64,000 nt of DNA from JBNJFY01 sp051747265 (lineage in GTDB: Bacteria; Bacteroidota; Rhodothermia; Balneolales; Balneolaceae). Shown piece after piece: positions 38,725-49,211 of this stretch. The position numbers and the translations under genes are program-made. Within the stretch, counting starts at the first letter, position 1. The number at the start of each line of letters is the position of its first letter. The notes under the pieces were generated by a model that ran no database searches, was not told where the DNA came from, and saw only the letters and a list, made by a program, of their open reading frames with translations. The stretch lies in NCBI GenBank assembly GCA_051747265.1, contig JBNJFY010000010.1, positions 91,694-155,693 of the forward strand. Direction: 5' to 3'.

Positions 38725-41700
38725 ATGAGTTCAGAAAGATTTTTCAACGAATATTTGAATGTAAGTTCGGCGAATATGAAAGCATTGTTACGAATAAGCA
38801 GTTTACTGTTACTGATAATGTGGATCACCCCTCATACCATCTGGAGCCAGAACGTGTGGGATGAAGCCATCAATGATTACCCCAATGATTTTGGAGAAGT
38901 GGTTTCCGGTGATATTAATAACGATGGGTTAGCTGATTTTGTCATAACAGGAACTTACCAGATTGTAGCGTATCTGAACCGTGGTAATGACCAATTTGAA
39001 CAAGTATTTGAAGAGGATGTCCATTGGAATATGACTACGCCATCTCATCTGGAAGATTTTGATGGGGATGGAAATCTGGACTTATTGACCACTGCCCAAT
39101 TTGAGGATCGGGTGGTCTTATATTTAGGGAATGGGGATGGTAGTTTTAGTCAACATACCGAATTGGCCGTTTCTGGCTCGCCTAATCATGTTACGGTATC
39201 CGACTTTGATAAAGATGGCGATTTGGATATGGCGGTTACACGCACAGATAATAATACGGTAACCGTTTATCGCGGAAATGGAAACGGGGGATTTTTCTCC
39301 GGTTCGGATTTAGGAGTCTCCGAATCCATAAGAGCTATTGGAGCTCATGATATTAATGGAAATGGCTATGATGATCTGGTTTTTGCCTCGCTGAACGATG
39401 GAACCGTCTATTTCTATACCAATGATCAAACCGGTGGATTCCAATTCTCATCAACCGTGGATCTCACTTCGTATGACAATATAAGTTCCATTGATTTTGG
39501 GGATGTATCTGGTAATGGTAATGATGATGTTATCCTGGGAAATGAATTTAGACGTGGTAAAATACTGGAAGGAGACGGAGCTGGTAATTTCAGTATTTTT
39601 GGAAGCACAGGCGATATTAACAGTGATGGGGTATTTAATAGTTCGGATTATCGACATCATGAAATAAAAACGGTTGATTTAAATGGCGATGTTTATCCCG
39701 ATCTCATTATAAGAAGCCACCAAGCTGGACAGATTATACGAGCTATTTCTGACGGGGATGGTACATTTAGTGCGGTCGAAGTGTTGGCTAATAAGTCCTA
39801 TAGAATTCCTGGTTTGGCAATTGCGGATTACGACAATGATAATGACTGGGATATAGTGTATAGCCAGAACAATGATTCCAGTAATCCCGAAAGTTTGTTC
39901 TACCTGGAAACTTTGAACAGTAGTCCGGATTTAGGCGTTGACCAAACTACGATCACCTATTCCAATGTTGGAGTCAACACCACCCAAACGGATTCCATAC
40001 GGATTATCAACAAAAGCACCAGCAATTCCCTCGATTTAACCAACATTACATCCAATGAAGGTGCGTTTGTACCTAAATCCACTTCCTTAAGTATTCCCGC
40101 TGGAAGTGATGGTTACCTTAAGGTGGACTTTTCACCAACCGTAGTGCAAGATTATTCGGGAACTTTAAGTATGTCTACGAATGATCCTAACCAATCAACG
40201 TTTGGAGTTGATTTATCAGGTAAGGTTAGTCCAATATCTTCGATCACCCCAAGTGCTAATAGCATAAATGTTTCTCGAAATTCGGATATCGAAATCCAAT
40301 TTGGTACCGCTATTAATTCCTCGACGTTAAATTCTGATAATATTCAGGTGAGCGGCAACCAATCAGGCACCATATCGTTTTCGGGTGCATACGACTCAGG
40401 AAGCGATACCTACACTATCAATATGGCGGAAACACCATTTTATGGGGAAACCATAACAGTCAGTTTATCTGATCAAATACTATTATCTGATGGATCAAAT
40501 CTGTCATCGTATGTGACGTGGAGTTTTACCATAGAACAAAATGCCGGATCCAAACAGTTCGCCCAGAATACCATACCCAGTGACAACTCAGTTATGGGAC
40601 AGTATTTGGCCGATTTAAATGATGACGGAAATTTAGACCTGTTGTACATACAACGTTATGACTGGCAGTTGGTGGTGCATATGGGCTTGGGGGACGGTTC
40701 CTTTGGGGAGGCTCAAAAACAAGATGGATTTTATGTCGAAAATCAGGAATCGTGGCATTTGACTGATTTTAATAAGGATGGTATTCCGGATATCGTCATT
40801 GCTAATTCCGGCAATTATTCACTGACCTTCTTCCGAGGAGATGGTAAAGGACAATTTAAACCTACACAGGATTATTTATTAGATACTTTCCCACATAAAT
40901 TTAAAATCGCGGATGTAAATGGGGATGGCCAAAACGATTATATCACTTGGTCTGAAAACAGACATAAAGTATACACAGTAGAAAATGGAAGCCTCCAAAA
41001 AGTAGATGAATCAATTTATAATGATTGGGTCCAGGATATTGAAATAGGCGATCTTACTGGGGATAACAGAAATAACGTGGCAGTAGTGACCCAAGAATCC
41101 AATGCCCCTTTCAGGGTTTATTCCTATTCAGATGGTTTTGAGCGAAATCTCGAGCAACAATTTTTCGGAGGCAATAATTTTCAGGCAGTTGATTTGAAGT
41201 TGGGCGACATCAGCAATAATGGCAGATTGGATTACGTCATTTCTGAATGGTCTAATAATCAATTTGTTGTGCTTCCCAATGATGGTACGGGTAATATTGG
41301 AACTCATTCCGCTGTACCTCATGATGGCGGTAATATCTATTTTGAGTTATATGATATTGACGGTGATGGTTATCAAGATTTGATATATGGAGATCATGTC
41401 AATGAAAATTTGGGAATATTTGAGGGGAGTTCTTCCGGTTTCGTAAATAAAACCACGTTCGCGATCGGTAATAATGCCGGGTCTCGCTGGGTAACATTAG
41501 GTGATATTGATAATAATGGTACTGTTGATGTATTAACGAGTGATCAGGATTTGTTTAATATCATGGTCATGAATAACCGGAGTGCCAATCCCAGTATCAG
41601 TTTTGACCACTCGAAAATTGATTTAGGAACCACAACTACCGGAAGTTCAGTATCGACATTATTTACTGTGCAGAATACCAGTGCGTCGTCCACACTGAAT

Positions 41701-44700
41701 ATATCCGAATATTCGATTCAGAATGCTGAATTTAATTTGACGCCCAGTGATTTCCCTATCTCTTTAAGTCCCGGTGAAAGCACTAATTTTTCCCTGGAAT
41801 ATTCTAACGATGAAAGTGGCTTGATTAAAGATACTCTCATCCTTAGTTCGAACGATCCGATTAGGCCCGAGTATCATATACCTGTAGAGGTAGATATCGT
41901 TCAAACCAACAGTATTTTGTCCGGAGTTTTAACACAGGATTTAACCCTGACCAAAGATGGCAGTCCCTATTTGGTGGAAGATAATTTAACCGTTGACGGT
42001 GGGGTTACTTTACGGGCCGAGCCTGGGGTGGTAATTAGTGTGGGTAACAGAAAACAGATTCGATTTATAGAAAATGCCAACCTAGAGTTTTCCGGTATAG
42101 AATCAGATTCGGTGCATGTGGTTGGGGATAATGGGAAATTCCATCGCATTTATCTGGATGAGCAAAGTGAAGCCTCGTTTAAATATGTGAGTATAGATAA
42201 TGCGGTAGCGGGAATTGAATCACGCAACGCGAAATCCGTTCAGTTTTCCAACGGTAGAATCGCTCGTGCCGATACGGCCATTCGCGCAGATGGTGGATCG
42301 AATTTCAAATTGGATAATTCCATCATAGAGCACTCCCGTGATTTGGGTATAGATATTCATTATTCCAATGTTGAGATAACTAATTCGGTATTTCGGAATA
42401 ATGCCGTTCGCGATATATGGTTTTGGGGCGATGCACCCATTCAGATTGAACACAGTGAATTCCATTCTGATAACGGCATCCAAAATAAAGGTGGCTCTCA
42501 AGATTACGAGTTACGCAAAAGGTTGACTCTGAATAACAACCAATTCTTTAATCCGGATACAGCTGTTCAAGTAGGGGATATCAATGCGCAAGCCCGGATC
42601 GTGATTCGGAATAATACCTTCAATGAAAACGCGGTGGGTGGTCTGATCGAAGATTTTCATGGTATTAGCCCGGATGACCACGATGTCTTTAAACTGACTA
42701 AAAATAAATTCTCTGGTGGGGCACAAGGTTGGTTGATTCAGGACCGGTTCGATTCTCGATTGGAGGGTAACATTACTGAAAACATCTTTGATTCGTACGA
42801 GCAGGTTGCCTTGTACACCGATCATTACTTTGGCTCCATTGAACGTAACCAATTCATCGATAACGATACTGCTTTTGTCCACTTTGCTACCTACGGAGGC
42901 AACTGGCCTGAAAAGGACTGGACAGAGAATATATTTCGAAATAATAATGTGAGTGTATTTTTCGACTTAGACTTTACACTCAATGATGAGGATGTCTATT
43001 TCCAAGGCAATAGCTTTTACGGTAATCAAGCCACCCATATTGGGGTCAAAGAGAATAATCAAACGGGGGATATATTAGCCCAAAACAACTATTGGGGAAC
43101 TAGTGATTCTACAACGATAGCCGACAATTATATCACCGATTTTTACGATTCGGGTGGGAATTCACAAAAAGTACTATTTATGCCGGTGGCCGAAGAGCAA
43201 ACCATATCGTTGAGTAATGATCCACTGGCATTAGTGGTCAGAAAAAATGCAACCGGTCAAGTTGAGCTAAGCTGGAATCCTGTCTATGGAGCGGAGCAGT
43301 ATCGACTCTATTACAATGGGGGCAGCGGCTCGGTTGACACGTTAAATGTGTGGACATCAGTGGATTCAACGAAAAGCTCTTATGCCGCTTCACTACCAGA
43401 AGGGCAGTACGAATTTGCTATCCGGGCGGTAGGCAAAAATGATCAAAATCGATTATCCTATGCTGAATTTACGGTTGATAACTCCGAACCTAAAGTGCAG
43501 CTGATCGAAGCCATCCAGTTCGAAAACAAGCTAACTCTGGAGCTGAACGAAAATATTGAATTTGGATCGGTTCGAGATCCCGCCAAATGGAGCCTGACTG
43601 AGAATTACGAAATTGATTCTGTATCTGCCGGAGGGGAGTTACTCTCATCTCAGGAAACAGAAATTAGTCTCAATGCCCCAGTTATGGAGCAGGTGGATGG
43701 TAAAATCTATGTTATACGAAGTAATAACAGTTTGGAAAATGATTCGATAGGGATATATGATCCGGTTACCGATCGCTGGAAAGGTGGAACTCCACAGCCT
43801 ACAGATATTGGGGATTACGCGGGACGATTTGTTTATGATGGTAAAATTTATGTGTTAGGCGGTTACCATAATGGTGCGTCTGATAAAGCCTACTACTACG
43901 ATCCGAAAGAAGATGATTGGACTGAAATTGCCTCCTTAAATCAGCCACGAGCTGACTTTATAGCGGCAGAGGTGGATGGATATTTTTACGCTTTGGGCGG
44001 AAACCATCCTGATTCTACTGAAAATATTCGTTCTGTAGAACGGTATGATCCTGCTACTCAATCTTGGGAAATCTATGATTATAAATCGGTGGATAATGGC
44101 TTGGCGGGTTATTCCGCGATGGTGATCGATAAGAAGATTTATTTTACCAACAGCAATCAACGTGAGTTGAATTATTATGACCCGGTTAATAAAGCATTTG
44201 TTTACGACAAAAATATTGATTGGGAGAATAATAAACACGGGGTAACCGCTAAACGGGCTGGAAATTATATCTACTTTTTCGGTGGGCAGCGCGATGCTAT
44301 TTACCAATCTGAAATCGTCCGATATGATCTTCGATCGGGTTCGTATGAAAAAGTGGGTGATTTGAGTACACCTAGAGATTTAGTGGGTGCCGCTCATTAT
44401 CAAGATCACTTCTATATTGTTGGTGGACGAGATAGCAATGGGGATGTACGAGTCTTGGATGAGTTCCAGTTTGCCAAAAATGATATAGAACTATATCTCG
44501 CCGATGGCCAATCCTTTCCACACGCTTCCAATGAACTGACCCTAAGTATACCGGCCATCGAGGATTTACATGGAAATACGCGGCCTTCCAGTGAATTTAC
44601 GTTCCACCCTGATGATGGAAACCGAAATCCCAATGTTGAAATTGGGCGAGAAACATTCCCTGCTGAAATATCCGGTGACTTTCAGATTAATTACCAGATT

Positions 44701-47112
44701 TCTGATGAGGAAAACGATGCGGTGAGCTTGTTGGTTGAATACACCTTGAATGATGGTGAACAGTGGCACAGTAGTACCTTGGATGCTAATGTGACAGATC
44801 TCAGTAGTGACAACTACAGTGGCACGGTTAATTGGTTAACCAATACGGACTTTCCAGAGCAAGAGACCGATTCGGTGCGGTTGCGAATCGTCCCGCAGGA
44901 TCAAGATGAATACAATACGGGTATTCCCATCGAATCCGGATTCTTTACCGTAGATAATCTGCATCCTCATGAATTTTTATCCCTGGGTAAAGATAAAGAG
45001 CGTCAAGAGGACAGTGGAGACTTAAAATTGGGTTTTGCGGTGCGAGATACCAGTCTGGATCAATTAAGTCTAGTGGCTCAATATTCAACAGATAGTATGA
45101 GCACTTGGAAACAGGCTTCATTGGGATCCGCTTCGATATTAGACTTAAACGTACCTACATACGCAGATACACTAATCTGGAGTTCTGCTATTGATTTAAA
45201 AGGTGTTGAGAGAGATTCAGTCTATTTCAGAACAATGATTACCGATGGATGGGTGGCGGATACCTCGGATACCGTTTTCTATAAATACATTGATAACAAT
45301 GTACCGCCTGAAATTTCCAGCATCTCTGTTCCTTCGGAAGAAGTGGCCGGTTTGATAGATATTCCCTTCAACATAAAGGATCCGGATAATGAAGAAGTGA
45401 ACATCCTGATGGAATATTCTATTGATGATAAAGTTACTTGGGATACCGCATCCACAGTGAAGCAATCCATCAATGGCGAACAGTATATCTACGCCTGGGA
45501 TTCGGGAAAGGACTTATATAGGCAAGAAGCAACGGTATACTTGCGTATTACTCCCAGTGACCTGGATACTGGTAATACCTTGGTATCTAATTCTTTTGCT
45601 TTAAACAACATTGTGAATCCAAAGTTTAACTCTACTAACGCCACTCCGTTTGTAGCGGCCAACGATACACTGAAGGTAACATTTAGTAGACCAATTGATT
45701 TGGCTTCTGTGAATACAGGTATTGCTATTAGTGGTTCAGAAACCGGAGCTAAGTCCTCCTTTGATGCTAGTTTGTCAACTGATCGAGCAACGGTTAAAAT
45801 TGTTCCTGATGAACCATTTTCCGCGGCAGAATCGATATCCATAACCATTTCGGGGGATAGCCAATCTGGTTTGAAAGATGATGCTGGTAACTGGTTCGAT
45901 GGCAACGGCAATGGGGCAATGGATGGATCACCCACTGATGATATGACTGTTGATGGCCAAACTACGTTGCTGGGTGACTTTACTTCAGATGACGGATCAT
46001 TGGATGGCAAAGTCGATGTACATGATTTTAATGCCTTGAGAACGCACTGGGCGAATCAAGCCTCTATTGCTGATATAGGACCGGTATATGGGTCATCCCC
46101 TCAGTTTAAGTTAGATACGGATGGCAAAGTCAATTTTGAAGATCTTATGATTTTCGGATTGAACTGGCGTTATACCGTTGAAACAGGTGGTTTGTCCAGC
46201 AGTAAATCGGTCATGGTTACCCAAAAGGAGCGGTCAAACGATATTGAGGAATCTGTTACGGTGGATCAAAACCGGGCAGGGCTAAAACCCTCGTTAAAAG
46301 CGGGAAGTTTGGAGTTAGAAGATCAGGCGAAGGCCTTTAAAGAGCGATTGGCCGAACGTCCTACGATTACTTCGTTTCATGAGCAGGACGCGTTTCAGTT
46401 CAAAGGGCTTCATGAAGGAAGTAAATATCAGGATACCCGATCTGAGAGTGGATTGACACTCAATGATACCTATGTGTTGACTTATGAGGGAACGGATACC
46501 TTGGCCACGTACGAGGTTAGTTTTGAGTTTGATCCCACCCGATTCCAAATCGATCAAATACAACAGCGAAACTTGTTTGAGGAATGGGAGGGCGGACAAA
46601 CGGTAGCCTTTACCAATGTAGATTCCGTTCAGGGTAAGGTATCACTTACTTCCGCAAATTTCGGCGTACTGGATGCTATATCCAAAGGGGATACGGTAGC
46701 TACAATCACGTTTGCAGAAATTGATGAACAGGTTGATCAACTCGGCTTTAGCTATAGCTACTATAACCAAGCTGATAAGCTAAATACAGCTAGTTATACT
46801 ATAAATCTGGCCGAGTTGCAGGAGACACCCGAACAGTTCGAACTGCTCCAAAACTATCCGAATCCATTCAACCCATCCACGGTACTGCGTTATCATGTGC
46901 CCGAGCAGGCGCAAATCACCATGGAAGTGTATGATGTGCTAGGTCGTCGGGTGGCACAGTTGATCAATAAACAGCAGCAACCCGGCTTCTATCAATTGCA
47001 GTGGAATGCGGCCAAACATCTGGCAAGTGGAGTATATTTCTATCGTCTGCAAGCCAATAACAAGAATGGGCGAAATTTCCAACAGGTGAAGAAAATGATG
47101 CTTATCAAGTAA
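38725..47112 (+). CDS. Giant T9SS-secreted FG-GAP/beta-helix/kelch/dockerin-like protein
   Basis: About 2795 residues. Order by eye: signal peptide near residues 20-45; FG-GAP/VCBS repeats 45-400 (DFDGDGNLDLL, DINGNGYDDLV); choice-of-anchor-D module 400-505; Big_5 Ig module to 600; second FG-GAP block 610-955; second anchor-D 955-1065; right-handed beta-helix 1075-1495; FnIII 1500-1590; kelch propeller 1655-1917 (GKIYVLGGYHN, YFYALGGNHP, YIYFFGGQRD); several Ig-like modules; dockerin-like EF-hand pair at bases 45967-46170 (DGSLDGKVDVHDFNALRTHW, DTDGKVNFEDLMIFGLNWR); a cohesin-like module 46459-46820; and a T9SS tail (NYPNPFNPST...KKMMLIK). I start at ATG 38725, with AGGGGGTGGG just upstream; Met at 38776 fits the signal peptide equally. 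It is the last gene of the cluster and is followed by a weak terminator. Confidence 0.9.
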   Translation: MSSERFFNEYLNVSSANMKALLRISSLLLLIMWITPHTIWSQNVWDEAINDYPNDFGEVVSGDINNDGLADFVITGTYQIVAYLNRGNDQFEQVFEEDVHWNMTTPSHLEDFDGDGNLDLLTTAQFEDRVVLYLGNGDGSFSQHTELAVSGSPNHVTVSDFDKDGDLDMAVTRTDNNTVTVYRGNGNGGFFSGSDLGVSESIRAIGAHDINGNGYDDLVFASLNDGTVYFYTNDQTGGFQFSSTVDLTSYDNISSIDFGDVSGNGNDDVILGNEFRRGKILEGDGAGNFSIFGSTGDINSDGVFNSSDYRHHEIKTVDLNGDVYPDLIIRSHQAGQIIRAISDGDGTFSAVEVLANKSYRIPGLAIADYDNDNDWDIVYSQNNDSSNPESLFYLETLNSSPDLGVDQTTITYSNVGVNTTQTDSIRIINKSTSNSLDLTNITSNEGAFVPKSTSLSIPAGSDGYLKVDFSPTVVQDYSGTLSMSTNDPNQSTFGVDLSGKVSPISSITPSANSINVSRNSDIEIQFGTAINSSTLNSDNIQVSGNQSGTISFSGAYDSGSDTYTINMAETPFYGETITVSLSDQILLSDGSNLSSYVTWSFTIEQNAGSKQFAQNTIPSDNSVMGQYLADLNDDGNLDLLYIQRYDWQLVVHMGLGDGSFGEAQKQDGFYVENQESWHLTDFNKDGIPDIVIANSGNYSLTFFRGDGKGQFKPTQDYLLDTFPHKFKIADVNGDGQNDYITWSENRHKVYTVENGSLQKVDESIYNDWVQDIEIGDLTGDNRNNVAVVTQESNAPFRVYSYSDGFERNLEQQFFGGNNFQAVDLKLGDISNNGRLDYVISEWSNNQFVVLPNDGTGNIGTHSAVPHDGGNIYFELYDIDGDGYQDLIYGDHVNENLGIFEGSSSGFVNKTTFAIGNNAGSRWVTLGDIDNNGTVDVLTSDQDLFNIMVMNNRSANPSISFDHSKIDLGTTTTGSSVSTLFTVQNTSASSTLNISEYSIQNAEFNLTPSDFPISLSPGESTNFSLEYSNDESGLIKDTLILSSNDPIRPEYHIPVEVDIVQTNSILSGVLTQDLTLTKDGSPYLVEDNLTVDGGVTLRAEPGVVISVGNRKQIRFIENANLEFSGIESDSVHVVGDNGKFHRIYLDEQSEASFKYVSIDNAVAGIESRNAKSVQFSNGRIARADTAIRADGGSNFKLDNSIIEHSRDLGIDIHYSNVEITNSVFRNNAVRDIWFWGDAPIQIEHSEFHSDNGIQNKGGSQDYELRKRLTLNNNQFFNPDTAVQVGDINAQARIVIRNNTFNENAVGGLIEDFHGISPDDHDVFKLTKNKFSGGAQGWLIQDRFDSRLEGNITENIFDSYEQVALYTDHYFGSIERNQFIDNDTAFVHFATYGGNWPEKDWTENIFRNNNVSVFFDLDFTLNDEDVYFQGNSFYGNQATHIGVKENNQTGDILAQNNYWGTSDSTTIADNYITDFYDSGGNSQKVLFMPVAEEQTISLSNDPLALVVRKNATGQVELSWNPVYGAEQYRLYYNGGSGSVDTLNVWTSVDSTKSSYAASLPEGQYEFAIRAVGKNDQNRLSYAEFTVDNSEPKVQLIEAIQFENKLTLELNENIEFGSVRDPAKWSLTENYEIDSVSAGGELLSSQETEISLNAPVMEQVDGKIYVIRSNNSLENDSIGIYDPVTDRWKGGTPQPTDIGDYAGRFVYDGKIYVLGGYHNGASDKAYYYDPKEDDWTEIASLNQPRADFIAAEVDGYFYALGGNHPDSTENIRSVERYDPATQSWEIYDYKSVDNGLAGYSAMVIDKKIYFTNSNQRELNYYDPVNKAFVYDKNIDWENNKHGVTAKRAGNYIYFFGGQRDAIYQSEIVRYDLRSGSYEKVGDLSTPRDLVGAAHYQDHFYIVGGRDSNGDVRVLDEFQFAKNDIELYLADGQSFPHASNELTLSIPAIEDLHGNTRPSSEFTFHPDDGNRNPNVEIGRETFPAEISGDFQINYQISDEENDAVSLLVEYTLNDGEQWHSSTLDANVTDLSSDNYSGTVNWLTNTDFPEQETDSVRLRIVPQDQDEYNTGIPIESGFFTVDNLHPHEFLSLGKDKERQEDSGDLKLGFAVRDTSLDQLSLVAQYSTDSMSTWKQASLGSASILDLNVPTYADTLIWSSAIDLKGVERDSVYFRTMITDGWVADTSDTVFYKYIDNNVPPEISSISVPSEEVAGLIDIPFNIKDPDNEEVNILMEYSIDDKVTWDTASTVKQSINGEQYIYAWDSGKDLYRQEATVYLRITPSDLDTGNTLVSNSFALNNIVNPKFNSTNATPFVAANDTLKVTFSRPIDLASVNTGIAISGSETGAKSSFDASLSTDRATVKIVPDEPFSAAESISITISGDSQSGLKDDAGNWFDGNGNGAMDGSPTDDMTVDGQTTLLGDFTSDDGSLDGKVDVHDFNALRTHWANQASIADIGPVYGSSPQFKLDTDGKVNFEDLMIFGLNWRYTVETGGLSSSKSVMVTQKERSNDIEESVTVDQNRAGLKPSLKAGSLELEDQAKAFKERLAERPTITSFHEQDAFQFKGLHEGSKYQDTRSESGLTLNDTYVLTYEGTDTLATYEVSFEFDPTRFQIDQIQQRNLFEEWEGGQTVAFTNVDSVQGKVSLTSANFGVLDAISKGDTVATITFAEIDEQVDQLGFSYSYYNQADKLNTASYTINLAELQETPEQFELLQNYPNPFNPSTVLRYHVPEQAQITMEVYDVLGRRVAQLINKQQQPGFYQLQWNAAKHLASGVYFYRLQANNKNGRNFQQVKKMMLIK

Positions 47113-47145
47113 TATCTCCCTCACCAAAACCAGAAATTCATTTGG

Positions 47146-47178
47146 AGCTCGCAGTGGAAGCTGTGAGCTTCTGTTTTA
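47146..47178 (+). terminator. Weak terminator after the giant protein gene
   Basis: AGCTCGCAG (47146-47154) pairs with CTGTGAGCT (47161-47169) through one G-T pair, loop TGGAAG, followed by TCTGTTTTA. The T-tract is interrupted, so efficiency is uncertain. Confidence 0.5.
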
Positions 47179-48297
47179 TATCCAATCGCGATATCGGAAA
47201 TAGCCCAGCATACCGGTCACCATAAGTAGCATAAAACCAATAATTGCCGGATACCCGTAGTAAGCATTCAATTCAGGCATGTTATAAGGACTGGCTTCCG
47301 GGTTAAAGTTCATACCGTATAAACCCACCACAAAAGAGAGAGGAATAAAAATAGTTGCAATGATGGTTAATACTTTCATTACCTCATTCATGCGATTACT
47401 AATGCTAGACATATAGGTATCGAACATGCCCATTATCAAATCACGGTGGTTTTCAGCGGCATCAATCAGCAATACGACGTGATCATAAACATCGCGAAAA
47501 TAGATAAGGGTCTCTTCTTTAAACAATGTCGCTCGATCACGCAGAATGGTATTTAACATATCCCGAAGGGGCCAGATGTTTTTTCGAATGGCCATGAGTT
47601 CCTTACGGAGTGTGTGAATCTGATGATGGGTTGATTGGCGAGGATTTTCTAATAATTCGTCTTCCAACATCTCTATTCGATCTCCAAAGATTTCGAATAT
47701 GCTAAAGTAATAATCGACGATATTATCCATCAGGGTATAGGCTAAATAATCAACTCCTTCGGTTCGAATACGACTCTCCGGTACTTGCAGGCGCTGGTGG
47801 ATACTTTCGAATAAGGGGATGTCGGTTTCCTGAAAGGTCAACAAGAAGTTCTTGCCAAGAATGATGCTCAGTTGTTCGATGTGGAGTTCATCGGATTTGG
47901 AAGTCTGTTGCATAACACGAGTTACCAGAAATACATAATCCTGATAATTTTCAAACTTTGGACGTTGAGTGGTGTTCAAAATATCTTCCATCACCAATGG
48001 ATGAAGGTCAAAATATTTGCCTATCGTTTTGACATATTCCAAATCATGCAGACCTTGAACATGAATCCACGTTGTACTGGGATTGTCCAAGTAGGGCTTT
48101 ACTTCATCTAAAGTAATCTCTTTTTCTCTATTTAGATGTTCGCTACTGAAATCAGTTACCGTTAGGGTAACTTTCTCAACTCGCTGTTCTCCGGTGTGGA
48201 GCAAGGTCCCCGGTGCGGCGCCGGGGTGTTTACGCTTTTGCCGAAATGGACGTCGCCATTCACCTAACAGCTTTGTGGAGGAGCGATGATTAGCCAT
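47176..48297 (-). CDS. corA: CorA-family magnesium/cobalt transporter
   Basis: A CorA pentameric divalent-cation channel of 373 residues. A basic N-terminal stretch (RRPFRQKRKHPG) precedes the cytoplasmic alpha-beta domain (TWIHVQGLHDLEYV, HPLVMEDILNTTQRPKFENYQDYVFLVTR), the long stalk helix, and two membrane helices near the C-terminus with the signature YGMN in the loop after the first. The C-terminus ends in a basic FRYRDWI. It is a single gene, divergent from the DUF432-like/MscS pair. Confidence 0.95.
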   Translation of the reverse strand: MANHRSSTKLLGEWRRPFRQKRKHPGAAPGTLLHTGEQRVEKVTLTVTDFSSEHLNREKEITLDEVKPYLDNPSTTWIHVQGLHDLEYVKTIGKYFDLHPLVMEDILNTTQRPKFENYQDYVFLVTRVMQQTSKSDELHIEQLSIILGKNFLLTFQETDIPLFESIHQRLQVPESRIRTEGVDYLAYTLMDNIVDYYFSIFEIFGDRIEMLEDELLENPRQSTHHQIHTLRKELMAIRKNIWPLRDMLNTILRDRATLFKEETLIYFRDVYDHVVLLIDAAENHRDLIMGMFDTYMSSISNRMNEVMKVLTIIATIFIPLSFVVGLYGMNFNPEASPYNMPELNAYYGYPAIIGFMLLMVTGMLGYFRYRDWI

Positions 48298-48393
48298 AAG
48301 TCACACAGATTTATGAAAGTTGTTTGGTAGACTTATCCTTAAACAGATATCTTATTATAAAGCTACACTAATTTTCTGACATAGCAGAACATA

Positions 48394-49200
48394 ATGAATG
48401 AATACAAACTAAGCGGGTGGGGAAAACATACGCTGGAAGAGGGAAAAATATATGAGTTTTCCATTCATGAGCTACACTGTTGGATAAAATTACAACACCA
48501 AGAAATTTGGATCGCCCATACCCTGAAAAGTCATAAAGAAACGGAACAGATAGAATTAGATCATGATTCTAAACTGCCCTCGGATATGGAATGGGCACGT
48601 TGGGCATTAAGTCAGGAAACTGATCAGATACTTTTACAACCCGTATTTCCTGATAAATCTCTATTGGTACAATCCGAATATGAGTTTAAAATCAATAGCG
48701 GCGCTCATATCCAAATTTTTCATCGAGTACCGGTTTGGGTAGCGATACATGGAGCCGGAAAACGTCAGGAACCGGTGGTAGAGTTACCCAGCAGTATTAT
48801 ATCCAAATGTTGGTTCGGCAGCTTTACCGATGGGGAACTGTGTTATTATTCTCCCACTAAAGCTCGCCGCAATTTACAAGAGCATCATTTTCAACCTCAT
48901 TTCATTAATTGTCCCATAAATATTAAAAATAAGGACGATGTTCCTTTAGATTTCACCAAGTTTTGTCATCGAGTAGAGCGTTTACACATTTATCATTACG
49001 AACAAAAAAATCAACTTTGGGCGGATGAAACCAATATTGTTTTCAATGGAGAGGAAGCCTTGAGTGATATTTCCATAACGGGACGACCACCCAAATTTTT
49101 GAACAAAGTAGAAATTATCACCAAACCCCGAAATCCACTGCATCAGAGTTTAACTTCTCGAACTTTTTATAAGATGCTGGAGATTCCCGGACTCAGATAG
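48394..49200 (+). CDS. DUF432-like protein paired with an MscS channel
   Basis: A soluble 268-residue protein of mostly beta character without a signal peptide. From memory it resembles DUF432 (GWGKHTLEEGKIYEFSI at the start; RVPVWVAIHGAG, CWFGSFTDGELCYYSPTKARR and a C-terminal VEIITKPRNPLHQSLTSRTFYKMLEIPG). DUF432 members commonly sit beside MscS-type channels, and here an MscS gene follows after about 11 bases, so a shared role in osmotic response is likely. The biochemical function is unknown. The family call is tentative. Confidence 0.6.
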   Translation: MNEYKLSGWGKHTLEEGKIYEFSIHELHCWIKLQHQEIWIAHTLKSHKETEQIELDHDSKLPSDMEWARWALSQETDQILLQPVFPDKSLLVQSEYEFKINSGAHIQIFHRVPVWVAIHGAGKRQEPVVELPSSIISKCWFGSFTDGELCYYSPTKARRNLQEHHFQPHFINCPINIKNKDDVPLDFTKFCHRVERLHIYHYEQKNQLWADETNIVFNGEEALSDISITGRPPKFLNKVEIITKPRNPLHQSLTSRTFYKMLEIPGLR

Positions 49201-49211
49201 TAGGTGTGAAT

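Noticed and set aside
38725..47112. Reading the giant protein as a polysaccharide-degrading enzyme because of its beta-helix and dockerin-like parts
   Set aside because: No catalytic motif of a lyase or glycosidase is visible, and the beta-helix looks like a generic NosD-type repeat.
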